Source: Paraphoma chrysanthemicola
Lineage: Eukaryota; Ascomycota; Dothideomycetes; Pleosporales; Phaeosphaeriaceae
DNA length: 64,000 nt
Direction: 5' to 3'
Assembly (NCBI GenBank): GCA_020744225.1
Contig: JAGMWG010000008.1
Coordinates: forward strand, 1,364,001 to 1,428,000
Position 1 is the stretch's first letter. The number at the start of each line of letters is the position of its first letter. Below the pieces are notes generated by a model that was not told the DNA's origin, did no database searches, and was given only the letters and a program-made list of their open reading frames with translations. A program made the translations under genes and the position numbers. Shown one piece after another: positions 11,198-23,022 of this stretch.

Positions 11198-12431
11198 GAT
11201 GAAGTACAGAAGTAGAATTAGCAGGACCGACTGGACTGCAGACGCGGACAGAAGAGACGCAGAAGGAAGAGACGCGAGAGCTCAGGAGGAAGAGGTCGAG
11301 GTAGGACTTTTGTCGAGACGGAGTGTCGCTTGAAGCAAGACCCATCTTGCTGTTTGAAGAAAGTGCGGTGGTACGATACTGGCGGAAGGTCCTTCCCAAA
11401 GTTCCTGGATAGAAAGCGCATCCGCGCAACAAACACAAGATGGCCATTGCGATTCCGTCGGTGCGCGAGGAACCATGGTGAGGGCTTTCGCTGATGACTT
11501 CCTTTGCATAGATATGAGACGCGAAGACTGTGGTATGTCGTTCTTGTTCAGAATGGTGTTCTAAAGCTGGATGTTCTTCGAGGCCATCCTGGCAAACTTC
11601 TGTGATGATTGTGATGATCGCGATGAGCGTAAGTGTCGCGAAGATTGTGATTGTTATGATATGATGTAAATACGAGGCGATGCTTGTTGTGATAGTGCTC
11701 CTTCTTGAGCGTCGCACGCATGGTGGCGACCGAAAGCTTGTCTTAGTTGTGACAACTGGGCAGATGACAGCAGCCCTGGGCGGGTCGCGCAAGCGGATTT
11801 TGACATCCACAAGCACTTTCCATCCCAGAGATGCCCTGCCGCAGTTGGATCACACGCAGCATGTCCGCCAGCAGCCACGCCGCGTGTGATGCAGCTCGAC
11901 GAAGTGACAGTCGTGGAGAGATCGCTGCCCACCGACGGGCGCCAAGACGCTAACGTCGAGCAGTCACGCTGCAGCCGAGCTAGGCGGCTGCCACCAAACG
12001 CGGTACCAACAGTAAAATCACTCCGAAATTAAGTCTGGCAAATGATTATGCTGATGCCGGCGCACCCCACTATTCCATTCTGGCCATAATTTCAATCACA
12101 GGTAAATTTTCGACGCCAGGGCTGTACTGCCAACCTATAATTCGCGCTGAACATGGGAACTCTAGGTCGGGTCCTTCGGTGAACGCAGGTGTTATCGCAA
12201 AAAAATGTCCGCGTCAACGTTCCGCATGCATGGATAATTATCGTACAGCTCCGAACTAAATGTTTATCTCAGTTGTGTTCCGCCCATCGTTGCTCCATCT
12301 ACGAATATCACAAAAGCGCAAGTACAAGTAAATTTTAAGTAGCCACATGAATACCATATGGTATAGCATTCACTGCCATGCATGTCATCGACTGAGTTCG
12401 GCCGGCTGTATCCTCGCCATCGACAAAGACT
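11198..12431. other. Gene-free stretch
   Basis: Contains the 5' flank of the zinc-finger gene. Long minus-strand open frames here overlap the zinc-finger gene in another frame and look spurious. Confidence 0.5.
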
Positions 12432-14875
12432 GTGAAATGCGCAACAAGGCTCTCAGAGAATTCGGACTTATCTCAATGTTTCATCGGCACGAGATCATGA
12501 GAAGACCGGAGAGGTTTCTTCTCGCACACGCATTGGAAAAACAGCTAACGCTCAGTCTAGGCACACACCCAAGAGAGCTGTTGAGTCCAACCATCACCAG
12601 GACTCAATCAACAAGGCCGAGCAATCCGATCCCCAGACCGAGAACGTTGAAAATCTGTCAAGCTTTAGCGACGAACCTCGCATACTTCAGAGCTTGGAGC
12701 CTGATGTTTGTTCACTTATTCTGAACCGACTATCACTCATGGACAGCTTGGACACGTATGAGAAACTCGGTTGATGTATCGCAACACGCGATCGAGGGGC
12801 GACATCGCGATCGAAGTTGGTGAACATATAGACAAGTATGACGACTGCGATTTTGTCATCAATGTCATTCCAAAGAAGCAAGACAACTGTCTCTAGACTT
12901 GTTACACCTACGGTCGATGGCGACGATCAGTAATTCTCTATTCTTCGGTTCAGTGTTTCCGATAGTGGTCATCAACTACATGTTATCCTCGTTCCACAGA
13001 ACGAAGATCCGTATACCACGAATGTGTTCCCACTTCTCACAGATATGTTAGTAAGGCATGGCAATCTAGCAATCGCCCTAAAAAAGACACCTTGGATATC
13101 TATGTTTATGCAAGACTCCAACTTCGATTCCGCGATCCTGGACACCTGCGACAGCTTTCAGAATCTCGCACAATATGTCCCACGGTCAGAGTTCTTCCAA
13201 AAAACCTAGCCCAGATGTTCTTAGCTTGCAAGTCCGTTAATAGCATCAAGAGCTTTCCTAGCTTCGCAACATCGTCGTAACATTCATTCGAGACATAGAG
13301 TAATTTCGAGCCCATAACCGATCTATCCAACCTGCGATAGCAGCACTTCAATTCTGCGAAGAATACATACACCGGCACCGCTGCGATTGTACTTGTCCCA
13401 ATCATTTTCAACAAGAAGCGCAAGACTTACGTTCTACGCCTGCTCACATTTCTATAGACCAAGACTGTCTCATCTTGCCTCGTCCAACTGAAGTGAAGAC
13501 TGTCTGCGTCGACTTTTGGAATGTAAACAAAGTCACTGGCGAGACTTGGAAAGGCAAAATCTCCCTTGACACGTCTTCAACGGGTTTCAAACTGATAATA
13601 TTGCCACCAGGCGCCCAAGCAAAGACAACATTGAGGTAGATGTGATTGCGCATTCAACATTGACTCCAGCAGTGATTAATACCATGTCAACTTCCGATAC
13701 GTTACGGTCCACATGACATCACAAATAGCGCGTCAGGTTCATACGCTGGTGAAAGTCAGTGAGATAAGGCACATCGCCAACAATGTCGCGCGACGGAATC
13801 TTCCAAAGAGACAATCGGTCAGGACGAGGTCACGAGCGCATTTTGCGAATACCCTACGCTTCCTGACTTCCAATGATCACACTCAGAATCAAGCCGCAGC
13901 ATTCCACGGAGGTCTTAGCAACAACATCGTCTGCACCGGATCAAAAACTTGGTAAATACACAACTCCAGCTAGGCAAAACAAGTTGCGTGTGGCTGGGAA
14001 TCGCAGGGTGTCTAAATATATACCATCGCCTGACGTGAGTTCCTGGATCCGGCAAAACCACCACCATTTTCGCTAACCTGAGCGCACATGTTCTCAGTAC
14101 AGGGAAGGACTGAAGAGGAATACAGCGCCATATTTCATGAGTACCAAGCCCATCTAGAGGATGAAGCTTAGGAAGTTGTTCGTCACGAAGAGCAGGAGGC
14201 TGCGAACAACGTAGAAGCCACAGACCCCTCTCACAGAAAAGACCTGGCCTGAGACGAAGAGAGAGACTGCAGAGGATATGAAAGGGACACCCGAAAAGCG
14301 CAAACCGTCATCTCTCGCTCTGGCTTCATAACACCGTGTGCCGTCCTGAATGCAACCGTCGACGATCTCTTCTTGAGATTTGCTTGCCATGTCGCATACT
14401 TTCAAGAGCAGCTAGTTATTCGACCGTACATCAGTGTCTACAATTACCTGGAAATCTGAGAGCTCAATGCTGTCGTCGCCATGCTCCACCTACGGTATTT
14501 TTTCTTCGAGGCTATGAGTCTATTCCTACTGCCTAACACCGACAGCAGCTTTCTGGGCAATGTCGATAACAAGCTTCTCTAGACGTATCTAGCCTTAATC
14601 TAGAATCGTAAGTATGTAAGCATCAAAGACTGCAGGTTCCGCGGGAATAAGTATTCGATGGCATATTACATTTTAATAAATGATCGTGTTCTTGGGCTTC
14701 CTCTCTTGTCAGTTCTCGAGTCTCTCTGTAGTCTAAAAGAGCTAAATGCGATGGCAGAAGAGGTTGCGGAGATATGTATCGCACAGGATGATCTCATCAC
14801 CACAAGCCAGATGATGAACGAATGCGATTTAGGATCTAGCTAAGTCTGGCGCAAAGAAGACGATCAATTACTTGC
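12432..14875 (+). pseudogene. Decayed gene, helicase-like (Walker A present)
   Basis: Successive plus-strand segments have clear coding character but change frame and are cut by stops: 12432-12774 (contains SLEPDVCSLILNRLSLMD), 12774-12896, about 12930-13209 (HVILVPQNEDPYTTNVFPLL), about 13300-13638 (DQDCLILPRPTEVKTVCVDF), 13870-14076, and then pieces up to 14843. At 14039-14062 the frame reads VPGSGKTTT, a P-loop. Around 14300-14380 it reads VISRSGFITPCAVLNAT, resembling the part of NAM7/UPF1-like SF1 helicases after the P-loop. No intron arrangement rescues the stops, so I read it as a degraded gene, or two. The family assignment rests on short motifs. Confidence 0.5.
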
Positions 14876-15780
14876 TCTAGTACGTATCATAATTCGTTTC
14901 CATGATGTTAACAGCGACCACGAAAGGACACTATGCCCGTCAACATTCTACATTAATCGCATGCGAACAAGCCAGCTAGTTCAACGATGCTAGAACTGTA
15001 CACGTATTCATTTCTATCCAGTAGTCAAAATTACGTGTCCTAACGAGTATTGAGCTCCAAATACTACCGCGTATGTTCCGGCTAGAGCCCCGTAAAATGT
15101 TCTGCTCACAGAGCGTTCTGTCCCAACTTACGCGTCATGATATGACCAGATTTTCGATCTAAAGATTGAAATTCATCACTGCTTATAGAAATAGAATTGT
15201 GCTTGACATTTGTCGCATAATGAATGCAACGGGCCACGCAGCCTGTTCACGACGCATTCGACAAAGCCGCGATGGAGCCAGCTTGCTGTATAATGCCATG
15301 TGCCTGGAAACTAATTCTTCCCAAGAGTATTCCTAAATTTAATCAAGCCTACATTTGCGGCAGCTGCGGGTAATTTGATGGATAGCATCCACTGCGCATT
15401 GACTGCCATGAACAGCATAAAAATCCAATTGTCCACCGAAACTTATGGGGAGATTCCCGGAACATAACACCATAGAATGCGCAACTTGATTTGGCAAAGA
15501 CATACATCCGAGCCGCGCAAGAATCTGCCCACGCCGCACACCAGCCCGATCTCGTTCGTAACAGGCCCAGATCAAGTCAAGCATAGTCGCTTCGTACATC
15601 GGTGAAGACAATGAACATGTCTACGTAGATTTTGTTGACCATGTCGGTTTCCATCTTCGATATGCCTGGTTTCCTTGTAGACCACAGATGTGCCCGCATG
15701 TCAGGAGAGTTCATTCGTGACATTAAGATGTTCACGTCACCGGTTCCTAGTATCATGCAAAAGCACACATCCATCAAAAA
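14876..15780. other. Gene-free, probably decayed DNA
   Basis: No intact frame or RNA gene seen. Short frames on both strands are ambiguous. Confidence 0.4.
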
Positions 15781-15938
15781 GATTCGTTATCACAACAACA
15801 TCGGCGCTAACCACTGTGTCTCGGCTACGCTTCGCTCCAGATCTTCGCATTACGGAGCCGCTCTTGGAAGCATTGGTCTCTTTGATTGACCCAAATGAGT
15901 AGCGCGCCATCTACGAATCTGCTCTGGGCGTCGTAACC
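15781..15938 (+). repeat. Dispersed relic, copy 2 (pair of 9331-9490)
   Basis: Homologous to the minus strand of 9331-9490. The common frame reads FVITTTSALTTVSRLRFAP and ends RAIYESALGVVT with one in-frame stop; this resembles the stretch before Walker B in NAM7-like helicases. It may be the downstream end of the pseudogene at 12.4-14.9 kb. Confidence 0.6.
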
Positions 15939-16578
15939 AATTGAGGTGGAGAGATTCGCAAAGAGATGGATTTGTAGATGAGCTGGATCAGCATTTCAAG
16001 AATTGACGTGTGGATTGGAGAGTTAGTTATGTCTAAAGTCAATGGGGTAATTCTATCCACGCGATAAGCTCCCGCCCAATCAGTGAGACTTGAGACTTAC
16101 CCCACCAACCTCCATGCATCCGTCTTGCTCATCATTCGCAGCCCCGCCTAAGAAAAGACCTCGACTGCTAAGGCTACGGGAAGTAGTCTAGATGTCGGTG
16201 TTAATCGACGAAACGTGCATGCCCAGAGGCCGCATGCGGTATGCAAGTCCCTGGGTATGCAGGGGGGAAAGGGTTGCTGGGATGGGCGTGCTGATGATGA
16301 TGATGGATTGATAGGTGGGGGGATTATGTGTTGGTAGGGGTATATATAAGACGATGGTAGACGTGGTTGTGTGAGGATTTGAGTGAGTTTTGGGATTCAG
16401 CTTTGTATTTGTCCGAAATATCGTCTTTCAATTCAACCCATCTACTCATCTTACAGAACAAGTATACTTGGTATCCAAGTACGATGCACACTCTATTCAT
16501 TTCTTCTTCAAATTTTGAAAGTAACATTCATTCATAGGACTTGGGTTTCGTGCCGAACGAGCGCAAGAATCAGCAATC
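15939..16578. other. Intergenic, upstream region of the cupin gene
   Basis: No gene seen. TATATATAA near 16340 is a possible TATA element, but it is about 240 bases from the next ATG. Confidence 0.4.
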
Positions 16579-17140
16579 ATGCCCGCAATGCAGTACTTTG
16601 AGAAGGCACAGTCGAGCTTCAAGCCCCCGCTTGTTGCGAATGAGAATGCGTATCTAGGAGATGTGGGGTCGACGTATGTAACCCTTTCTTGAACCGGCTT
16701 TCTTTTTGCGAGAGAGAAACAAAGAACGATGCTGACGTGTTTCCTGATAGCGAGTCAACGTCGCCGGGAACACCTATCAGCGGCGGATTCTACCGTCTCG
16801 AGAAAGGCACGCCGTTGGATTATACATATAGGTCCGTAACATCCCAAATTCCCGCCCTTACTACCCTACCCTTCCCCTTCCCCCTCATTCCTTTTTCCTA
16901 CCCTTCTCTATCTTATTCCCACGCCCTCATCCTTTCTCCAAACTAATTCCAAGGTAAAGCTACGACGAAATGAAAATCATCCTCGAAGGCCACTTCTACA
17001 TCAAAGACGAGACGGGCAAAGAAGTCAAAGCCGAAAAGGGGGATGTATTCCTTTTCCCCAAGGGGAGTCGGATAATTTTCCGCACGGATGATTACGGGTT
17101 GGCTTTTTTTGTGGGGCAAAGGAAGAAGGATACGCTATGA
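16579..17140 (+). CDS. Small cupin protein, EutQ-like (ethanolamine utilisation type)
   Basis: Three exons: 16579-16673, 16751-16831 and 16960-17140, giving about 118 residues. Both introns are GT-AG; the second is strikingly pyrimidine-rich. The single cupin fold is visible as GGFYRLEKGTPLDYTYSYDEMKIILEGHFYI, then KGDVFLFPKGSRIIF: the two conserved cupin motifs, although the usual His pair of the first motif is replaced, as in EutQ relatives. These small fungal proteins are usually annotated as ethanolamine-utilisation or DUF861-type cupins; their reaction is unknown. No ethanolamine catabolic genes lie nearby, so no pathway can be inferred. The exon phases (2,2) and the conserved motif across the second junction support the model. 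Confidence 0.85.
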
Positions 17141-17298
17141 GTATCGCGTATTGACGAGGAGGTGGGAAAGGTGCGAGATTGAGAGCGGGGGAAGTGCGTA
17201 CGATTGCGGATGACGAGGTTTTGGTGTCAGCGTGGTGGTCTTCAGGAGTATTAAGTGACGTGTTGGTGGTTTATTAGCTATGTCTGAAGCCGTACAAA

Positions 17299-18918
17299 TC
17301 ATTTTGATGTGACGGGCAATACGATTTTAGATATTCCTGTGTCCCCATGGTGGATAGTGTGTACTGCCTTCTCCTCACCTCTCGCATACTGCGGATGTGA
17401 CGCCCCGGCTACAATCAACCGGATTCGACTTCCTTTGGAGAACCTATGTGCGCAATCTCTGAGCTCCAAACGCACGACATTGTCACTCCTCTCGGGCTGG
17501 AGACGCGTGTACGTGTCGGTGATGCCATGTGACCGACCTTTGGCATTGACTTCACTGACCCGAACGAAGAGATCCACGTTGGACTTGTCGCTCGAGTGGG
17601 TCAGTTCGACCGCGATCTTCCCAGTCACTTCTATATTCTGATCAAGCGGCTCGGTCGTGAATGTTTGAACGTCGCTGCGGGTTGCGAGCGTAGTATCGTC
17701 TGCGCTTCCTCCTCCAAGAAGCAGATTACCGCCCATCGTGGGAGTTGGCTGCTGAGGATCGAATGTGAAGGTCGATAGGCTTGTTGATTGGATTGCGGGC
17801 CCACTGGTATCAAGTCTGTTGCCAGAGTTGAGATAGTATACCTGTTGAGACGTTTGCGGCGGCCAATTTTGACTTTCCCGCCATTCCTGAGCGCCCGTCA
17901 CGAAGTACTGCAGCGGTGCCTTCCTCGTACCTTGCTTCCGCTTCGCAAGATGTTCCTCTAGCCAGTCGAACGACTGTTGATAAAGCTTTGTTTCCAAGCC
18001 CACCTGCATGTGATTCCATGGACCTATGGTCAGTGCAACGTTCATGTTTCGCTCGCTGAGCCGAACGAATTGCTCAATGGTTTGCTGTGCGAAAACATCG
18101 TACCATCCTCCGACCAGAAAGATTGGGATGTTCGCTTTTTCCAGCGCCTCGGTAAAGTTCATCTGCTCATACCGCGGGTGAGACAGATCTGGGTTGTCAA
18201 CGACGAAGTCCAGCCACGGCGCACGACCATTGAGGTGCGATTTCACGCTCTCTGCTAGAGGGAGGCGATCAAGGATGGGTCGGATCCGCTTGGGCGAATT
18301 AAATGAGTGGTAGGTATTGACAAGGCCAGTCTTCTCTTGGATCGACAACGTTTCGCCCCAGGTGATCCACTCCAGTGCTAGCGACCCAGTGCCCCATAAT
18401 TGCTTGCTGAAGTCATGAGGCGCACACTGGATTACTGCGGCGGCCATGTCTGGTGGGGGGTTTCGGAGTAGTGCCCATTGTACGAAGCCAAGATATGAGC
18501 CACCAAGCGTCGCGAAGGAGCCAGTATACCATTCTTGCTTTCTCATCCATACCACTGCTGCATGTCCGTCCTCTTCCTCATTCCGCCAGGGGTCAAAGAC
18601 GCCTTCAGAACCGAACGTCCCACGACAGCTCACAAGCAAGCATACATAGCCGCGTGACGCATGTGGTCGGGCGCTCAGAAGGGCGAACGCCAGACCTCGT
18701 CCGTACGGACTGCGAATGAGAATAGTCCCTGCTGGTTTCTGCTCCTTGGGTAGAATGGGCTGGTAGAGATCTGCCACGAGGCTAAAAGACTCCGATGATG
18801 TCGATACTGGAATGCGGACAGCGGTCACTGTGTACGAGCATGTCTCTGGGGGGAAGCCAAGCTTTCGTGTTGCAAGGCGATCAACGAGGCCAGTGACGAG
18901 ACCGCGTTTGGTTTTCAT
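17299..18918 (-). CDS. CocE/NonD family alpha/beta hydrolase (X-Pro dipeptidyl-peptidase S15-like)
   Basis: Single exon, 539 residues. The N-terminal half is an alpha/beta hydrolase: RSPYGRG (oxyanion region), SCRGTFGSEG, nucleophile elbow GGSYLG with Ser141, GGWYDVF with Asp274, and GPWNH with His303, giving a complete Ser-Asp-His triad in family order. The C-terminal 190 residues form the jelly-roll domain typical of cocaine esterase, glutaryl-7-ACA acylase and X-Pro peptidases (LFVRVSEVNAKGRSHGITD). No signal peptide is seen, so it is probably cytosolic. Fungal members hydrolyse unknown esters or amides. The gene is convergent with the cupin gene. Substrate cannot be assigned. Confidence 0.92.
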   Translation of the reverse strand: MKTKRGLVTGLVDRLATRKLGFPPETCSYTVTAVRIPVSTSSESFSLVADLYQPILPKEQKPAGTILIRSPYGRGLAFALLSARPHASRGYVCLLVSCRGTFGSEGVFDPWRNEEEDGHAAVVWMRKQEWYTGSFATLGGSYLGFVQWALLRNPPPDMAAAVIQCAPHDFSKQLWGTGSLALEWITWGETLSIQEKTGLVNTYHSFNSPKRIRPILDRLPLAESVKSHLNGRAPWLDFVVDNPDLSHPRYEQMNFTEALEKANIPIFLVGGWYDVFAQQTIEQFVRLSERNMNVALTIGPWNHMQVGLETKLYQQSFDWLEEHLAKRKQGTRKAPLQYFVTGAQEWRESQNWPPQTSQQVYYLNSGNRLDTSGPAIQSTSLSTFTFDPQQPTPTMGGNLLLGGGSADDTTLATRSDVQTFTTEPLDQNIEVTGKIAVELTHSSDKSNVDLFVRVSEVNAKGRSHGITDTYTRLQPERSDNVVRLELRDCAHRFSKGSRIRLIVAGASHPQYARGEEKAVHTIHHGDTGISKIVLPVTSK

Positions 18919-19493
18919 GTTGTTGCAGTAAGATACAAGAACGTCGGTGCTGCATAGTGCTCATGGAAGTGATTGAACGACTTTATGGAATGTTGCTTCG
19001 TCCGAGACGGACATGATGTGTGTTCCTCTTATCCTCGAGCTGTCAATGCGCGTATGCAATACGCTGACGACCCTAGCACTAGCGTGCCCATACAGGTTTC
19101 GCATTCGGGTTCGCAACCCCTCCCCAGACACCTTGTTTGACGAGACTTGAAGGCGAGAGAGTACTTGTACGCTCTTCATTCGTGGTCAAGGTGGCCGGAT
19201 GGGCCTTTTCCTCGCATCAAGTCGGAACAGTGGCGCTACCGTTGCGCGGTGACGGGGTGGTCGTCCATGACAAAACACAATGGACCATACTCATATATCA
19301 CAGCACAGGAACAACAAAAGCTAAGTAGATACAAATCGATACTGATGACTTGTGGTGTCGCGACGTCGCAGCCATCGGAGGTGCTGTCGGCGAAACCTCG
19401 GCCCGCATGTGACTAGTCAGGAACAAGGGACATGGAGCTGAGCTGGGCTTCCATCAACACTACCATTGCATTGACAACCCCACACAGTCCAGC
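18919..19493. other. Shared upstream region of the hydrolase and CHS5 genes
   Basis: Divergent intergenic region; no further gene seen. Confidence 0.5.
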
Positions 19494-20770
19494 ATGCTCG
19501 TCTCCCTCACCGTCGGCAAGGTTGATGCCGGCGTTGCCGTGCTGCTCACCGAAGACAAACGCCTCGTATGCGCCCACGTCCCTTAAATGCAACCCGAAAC
19601 ATAGACACCGCGCAAGGCGGTCCCTGCATTCACCCGTCGCTGACCCCCGCGCAGATCGAGTTCCCGTCGATATTGCTGCCGCCAGACATCTCCTCTGGCA
19701 GCATAGTCGACATTGACGTGGGGCGCAACTACAAAGCCGAATCCGATGCCGCGACCGCCTTCCACGAGCTCCAGTCTGAGATATTCCGCACATTTGGTCA
19801 ACGCACACCTTCAGCACCCGCCATCCGCTGTCGCAATGCCACCCAGACCTCGGTTGTCCTCGAATGGGATCCCATAGATGTCGCGACTGCCGAACTGCGG
19901 AGCCTCACGCTGTACCGCAATGGCAGCAAGGCAGGCACCATCCCCAAGCCGAGCGAAGTGCAGAGCACCAAGCTCAGCGGATTGGCAGTAGACACCGAGT
20001 ACACCTTCCATCTGGTACTCAAGACGAGCGCGGGCACCTTTAGCAGTGAGAAGCTCAAGGTCCAGACACACAAGATGACAGATCTCTCTGGTATCACAAT
20101 AACGCCCGGCCACATGCCAGCTGCCCTGCGAGAATCGTTGCAGAGATCGGTGGAGAGGATAGGTGCCAAGATTGCAGACACTGTCCGGATTGATACAACA
20201 CACTTTGTATGCACAGAGGGCAGAGGACCAGCATGGGAGAAGGCAGTGGAGAACAACATCCCGGTGGTGGTACCGGACTGGGTCATTGGGTGCGAGAGGG
20301 AAGGCAGGATCGTGGGAGTGCGAGGCTACTATCTCAATGCCGATCCGAGGTTACGGAGTGTTGGTCCTGGAGTTTCCCAGCAACCACCCCAGGCACAGCA
20401 ACAGCAGCAGCAAGTCCGAAGTCCAGTCATCAGCCCACGGACTGAGATCACACCGCCGACGCCTGAGCGACCAACGCACGAGCGGGAGGATGATGCGCCT
20501 CCGCCTCCGCCGAAAGACAATGTCAGCGAGAAGAGCGGATCCACGACACCTGAGCCCAAGTCTCAGGCTGAGGAGCAGAAGGTCAGGACGGAGGATCTCA
20601 AGCCGCAGACAGAGAAGGGAAAGGAGAACGAGAGTGAGGACGAGTCGGAACCCGAGCCGATTAATGAAAAGTCGCTCGAAGCGGGCCTGCCAAGCAGACC
20701 AAAGGAGAGACAGCCATCAGTAGAGGACGACGATGGAGATGCAGGCAGCTTCCAAGAAGTGCAGCTGTGA
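19494..20770 (+). CDS. CHS5: Chitin biosynthesis protein Chs5, exomer scaffold
   Basis: Exon 1 (19494-19565) encodes MLVSLTVGKVDAGVAVLLTE, the near-invariant Chs5 N-terminus; an 89-bp intron is followed by exon 2 (19655-20770) starting IEFPSILLPPDISSGSIVDI. Then come a fibronectin type III domain (about residues 75-160, with SVVLEWDPID and VDTEYTFHLVL) and a BRCT domain (about 165-260, with THFVCTE, AVENNIPVVVPDWV). The tail of about 150 residues is Gln/Pro/Glu-rich and acidic, as in the family. In yeast Chs5 forms exomer with ChAPs and sends chitin synthase III from the trans-Golgi to the surface. About 395 residues is within the fungal range. Confidence 0.96.
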
Positions 20771-21132
20771 TCTTGAGCGTATAGCATGGCGTGCAATTGG
20801 GGGACATCTTAAGCGAGTCAATACCTTCATGACTGGATCCACCTTCAGAGCCAAATTCCCGTTGTGAGCAAGGCTGGTTTCTAAATTCCTTGCTGCCTTA
20901 CCATCATGTCCTCGTTTGGTCTCACTGAGGATTTCGCGCTAACGTACACAGCGTGCTCTCATTGGCCGCTGCTGCTCACCTACTAACCACCAGGGACATT
21001 AGCCCCTGATGAATCAGGCATAGTCCCGACGAGAACCATGAATATGATACTAGAGCAAAGTACATCTTCTATACCTCGTTATCATTCCTTTCTTTTCTCA
21101 CTTCCGTCCCTCCTGTGCCCAACCATCTCATC
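20771..21132. other. Intergenic
   Basis: 3' flank of CHS5 and promoter of the next gene; nothing else seen. Confidence 0.5.
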
Positions 21133-22466
21133 ATGTCTGTCAAACTCCCCGACCCCCTCATACACCTCCAATTGCCACTCATATACGCAAACAACATTAT
21201 CGCACTAGCAATCGGACCAAAACACCAAGTCCTGCGTCTCGGTATCACGCTCCCAATTCTATCTCTCCTGGCCTCGCAATCGCTGTACCGCGAATGGACC
21301 GGAGAATGGGGCATGCATTACGCGCTCGAGTGTTTGATGCTTGCGTGTATCTGGACGTATGTTGATTGGAACATATTGAACAGTCCAGACAAAGAGCAGT
21401 GGCGCAGAGTCCGATCTCAAGACGGTATTAGCAAGCACGACACCGTGCCGCAGGGGTTTTGGACGAGGATGTGGTGGGGCGTGCGATTGGCGACGGGGAA
21501 TAGATATCTGGGCTGGACATGTCAGGTCAAAAACGTGCCTGTTGAAGTCGATGAGGAGTATCCACGATTGTATGTTTACATTCCCTAATCTATTAGCAGA
21601 TAGTGTTGACGTGTACAGGCTCTTCATCGTTCGCAAATCCATCCGCTTCGTCACGTTCTTCATCCTGACTGACGTACTTTACGCATACACCGCTGCTATA
21701 CCACACGGCTCGTGGACCGACATTGCGCACATAAAGCCCGCAAGATCTTTCTCGAGCGAGCCTTTCCTGACGCGCGTCTGGTTCGCATGGGTGCATGTCG
21801 TGTTGACGTACGTTAGCATGGAGCACGCGAATGCCGCGTACGGAGTCGTGAGTGTAGCGACCGGTCTCGCAAGGCCGAAGGATTGTCCGAGTTTATTTGG
21901 GGATTTGAAAGGGTTGTGGAGTGTTAGGAAGGCGTGGTCGTGAGTTCTTTCCTTCCTCTTTTGCCTTTCTCTTGCCCCTGTTCTCCCACTTTGTTTTCTC
22001 TGTGATTAGCTGTAGCATAGGAGACGGTGTTGATGATGGTAACAGGTCCGTCTGGCATCAGCAAATGCGCCGAATATGTTCCGCGCCAGGGATATTCCTC
22101 GCACGAGATGTTCTGGGCTTAAGGAAAGGCTCGTTTGGATCAAAGTATCTCCAACTCTTCACCGGCTTCGCAATATCCGGAATAATCCACGCTGGTGCTT
22201 CGATGGTAGTTCACCGCTCGCTTGACGAGGATGCGGCTTTTGCAACGTTCATTGGACAAGCGGTAATAATCATGGCTGAAGATCATGTTATTGCTTTAGG
22301 CAAGAGATTGGGTCTCAGAGATTCAGCATTTTGGCGATTGGTCGGTTTCGCATGGACTGTGTTGGCAATTGGGGCGAGTACGGAAAGGTGGACGGGGAAG
22401 GTGGTTGGGCATGGGATGTGGGTGCATGATCGAAAGCCAGATTATTTCCGCATTGGGCCAAAGTGA
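21133..22466 (+). CDS. Wax-synthase-like membrane-bound O-acyltransferase (MBOAT)
   Basis: Three exons: 21133-21569, 21619-21939 and 22046-22466, about 392 residues. The start is the ATG of MSVKLPDPLIHLQ. Several hydrophobic segments span the ER membrane. The last exon holds the wax-synthase-domain landmarks: SVWHQQMRR (His257, the conserved W-H-Q) and FAISGIIHAGA (His301, the likely catalytic His of MBOATs). Fungal homologues include Tri7/AurE-type proteins in secondary metabolism and unassigned acyltransferases. The usual reaction is acyl transfer to a hydroxyl group. No biosynthetic genes lie alongside, so the acceptor is unknown. GTATGT and GTGAGT donors and matching phases support the splicing. 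Confidence 0.88.
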
Positions 22467-22639
22467 ATCTGCTTTCAGACTATTGACGCCAAGATTAGAC
22501 ACGGTTGGAGCGTTTCTTGCGATTCTGGATCTTGCTGTGAGTGTTCGTGTGGTTAAAGTAAAGAAGTATGGTAGCCCCTATCCGGGACCGGTCTGTCACA
22601 ACACGCAAGTGACCCTGTCGCTTGTGGGTTCTAGGAATG

Positions 22640-23022
22640 TTATTATTTGCTTGCATGACAGGCTACCGGAACATACTCGCCGTCATCGTCGTTCCCGTAC
22701 CGCTCTGCCCGAGGACGACGTCTCATTGTCCTGGGTGAAATTCTGCTTCACGATCTTCTATTTCTGCATCGGACCAATTGCCATCCTCCCTCTTGCGCGC
22801 GCGAGGAAATGGGCAACCATGGCGCAGGGGATCATCGCGGTGTTCGACGTGGCAGGCACACTCAGTTACCGAACGAGATCAAGAGATTACGGCATGCCGG
22901 CGTTCCTGGACTTCTTCTGTCCTACGAATATCTTCGCGCTCTTCGGGCTGGAAAGACCTTGTTTTGGATGGCTGAGACACGAAACTAAGTGCAGCTTTGA
23001 TGTTCCTCGCGAACTACACTAA
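22640..23022 (+). CDS. Possible membrane protein fragment, no start found
   Basis: A plus-strand frame stays open and has coding-like content: VSLSWVKFCFTIFYFCIGP, then RARKWATMAQGIIAVFDVAG and FLDFFCPTNIFALFGLE, with one or two membrane-like segments. It has no upstream ATG in frame outside the acyltransferase gene, and its end overlaps the start of the next gene by 23 bases. It could be a decayed gene, an exon of an unrecognised model, or chance. I do not recognise the family. Confidence 0.25.

Noticed and set aside
11200..11816. 260-residue minus-strand frame (11034-11816) with a membrane-like segment
   Set aside because: Overlaps the zinc-finger gene in another frame, is unlike any family, and its amino acid pattern looks like promoter DNA translated.
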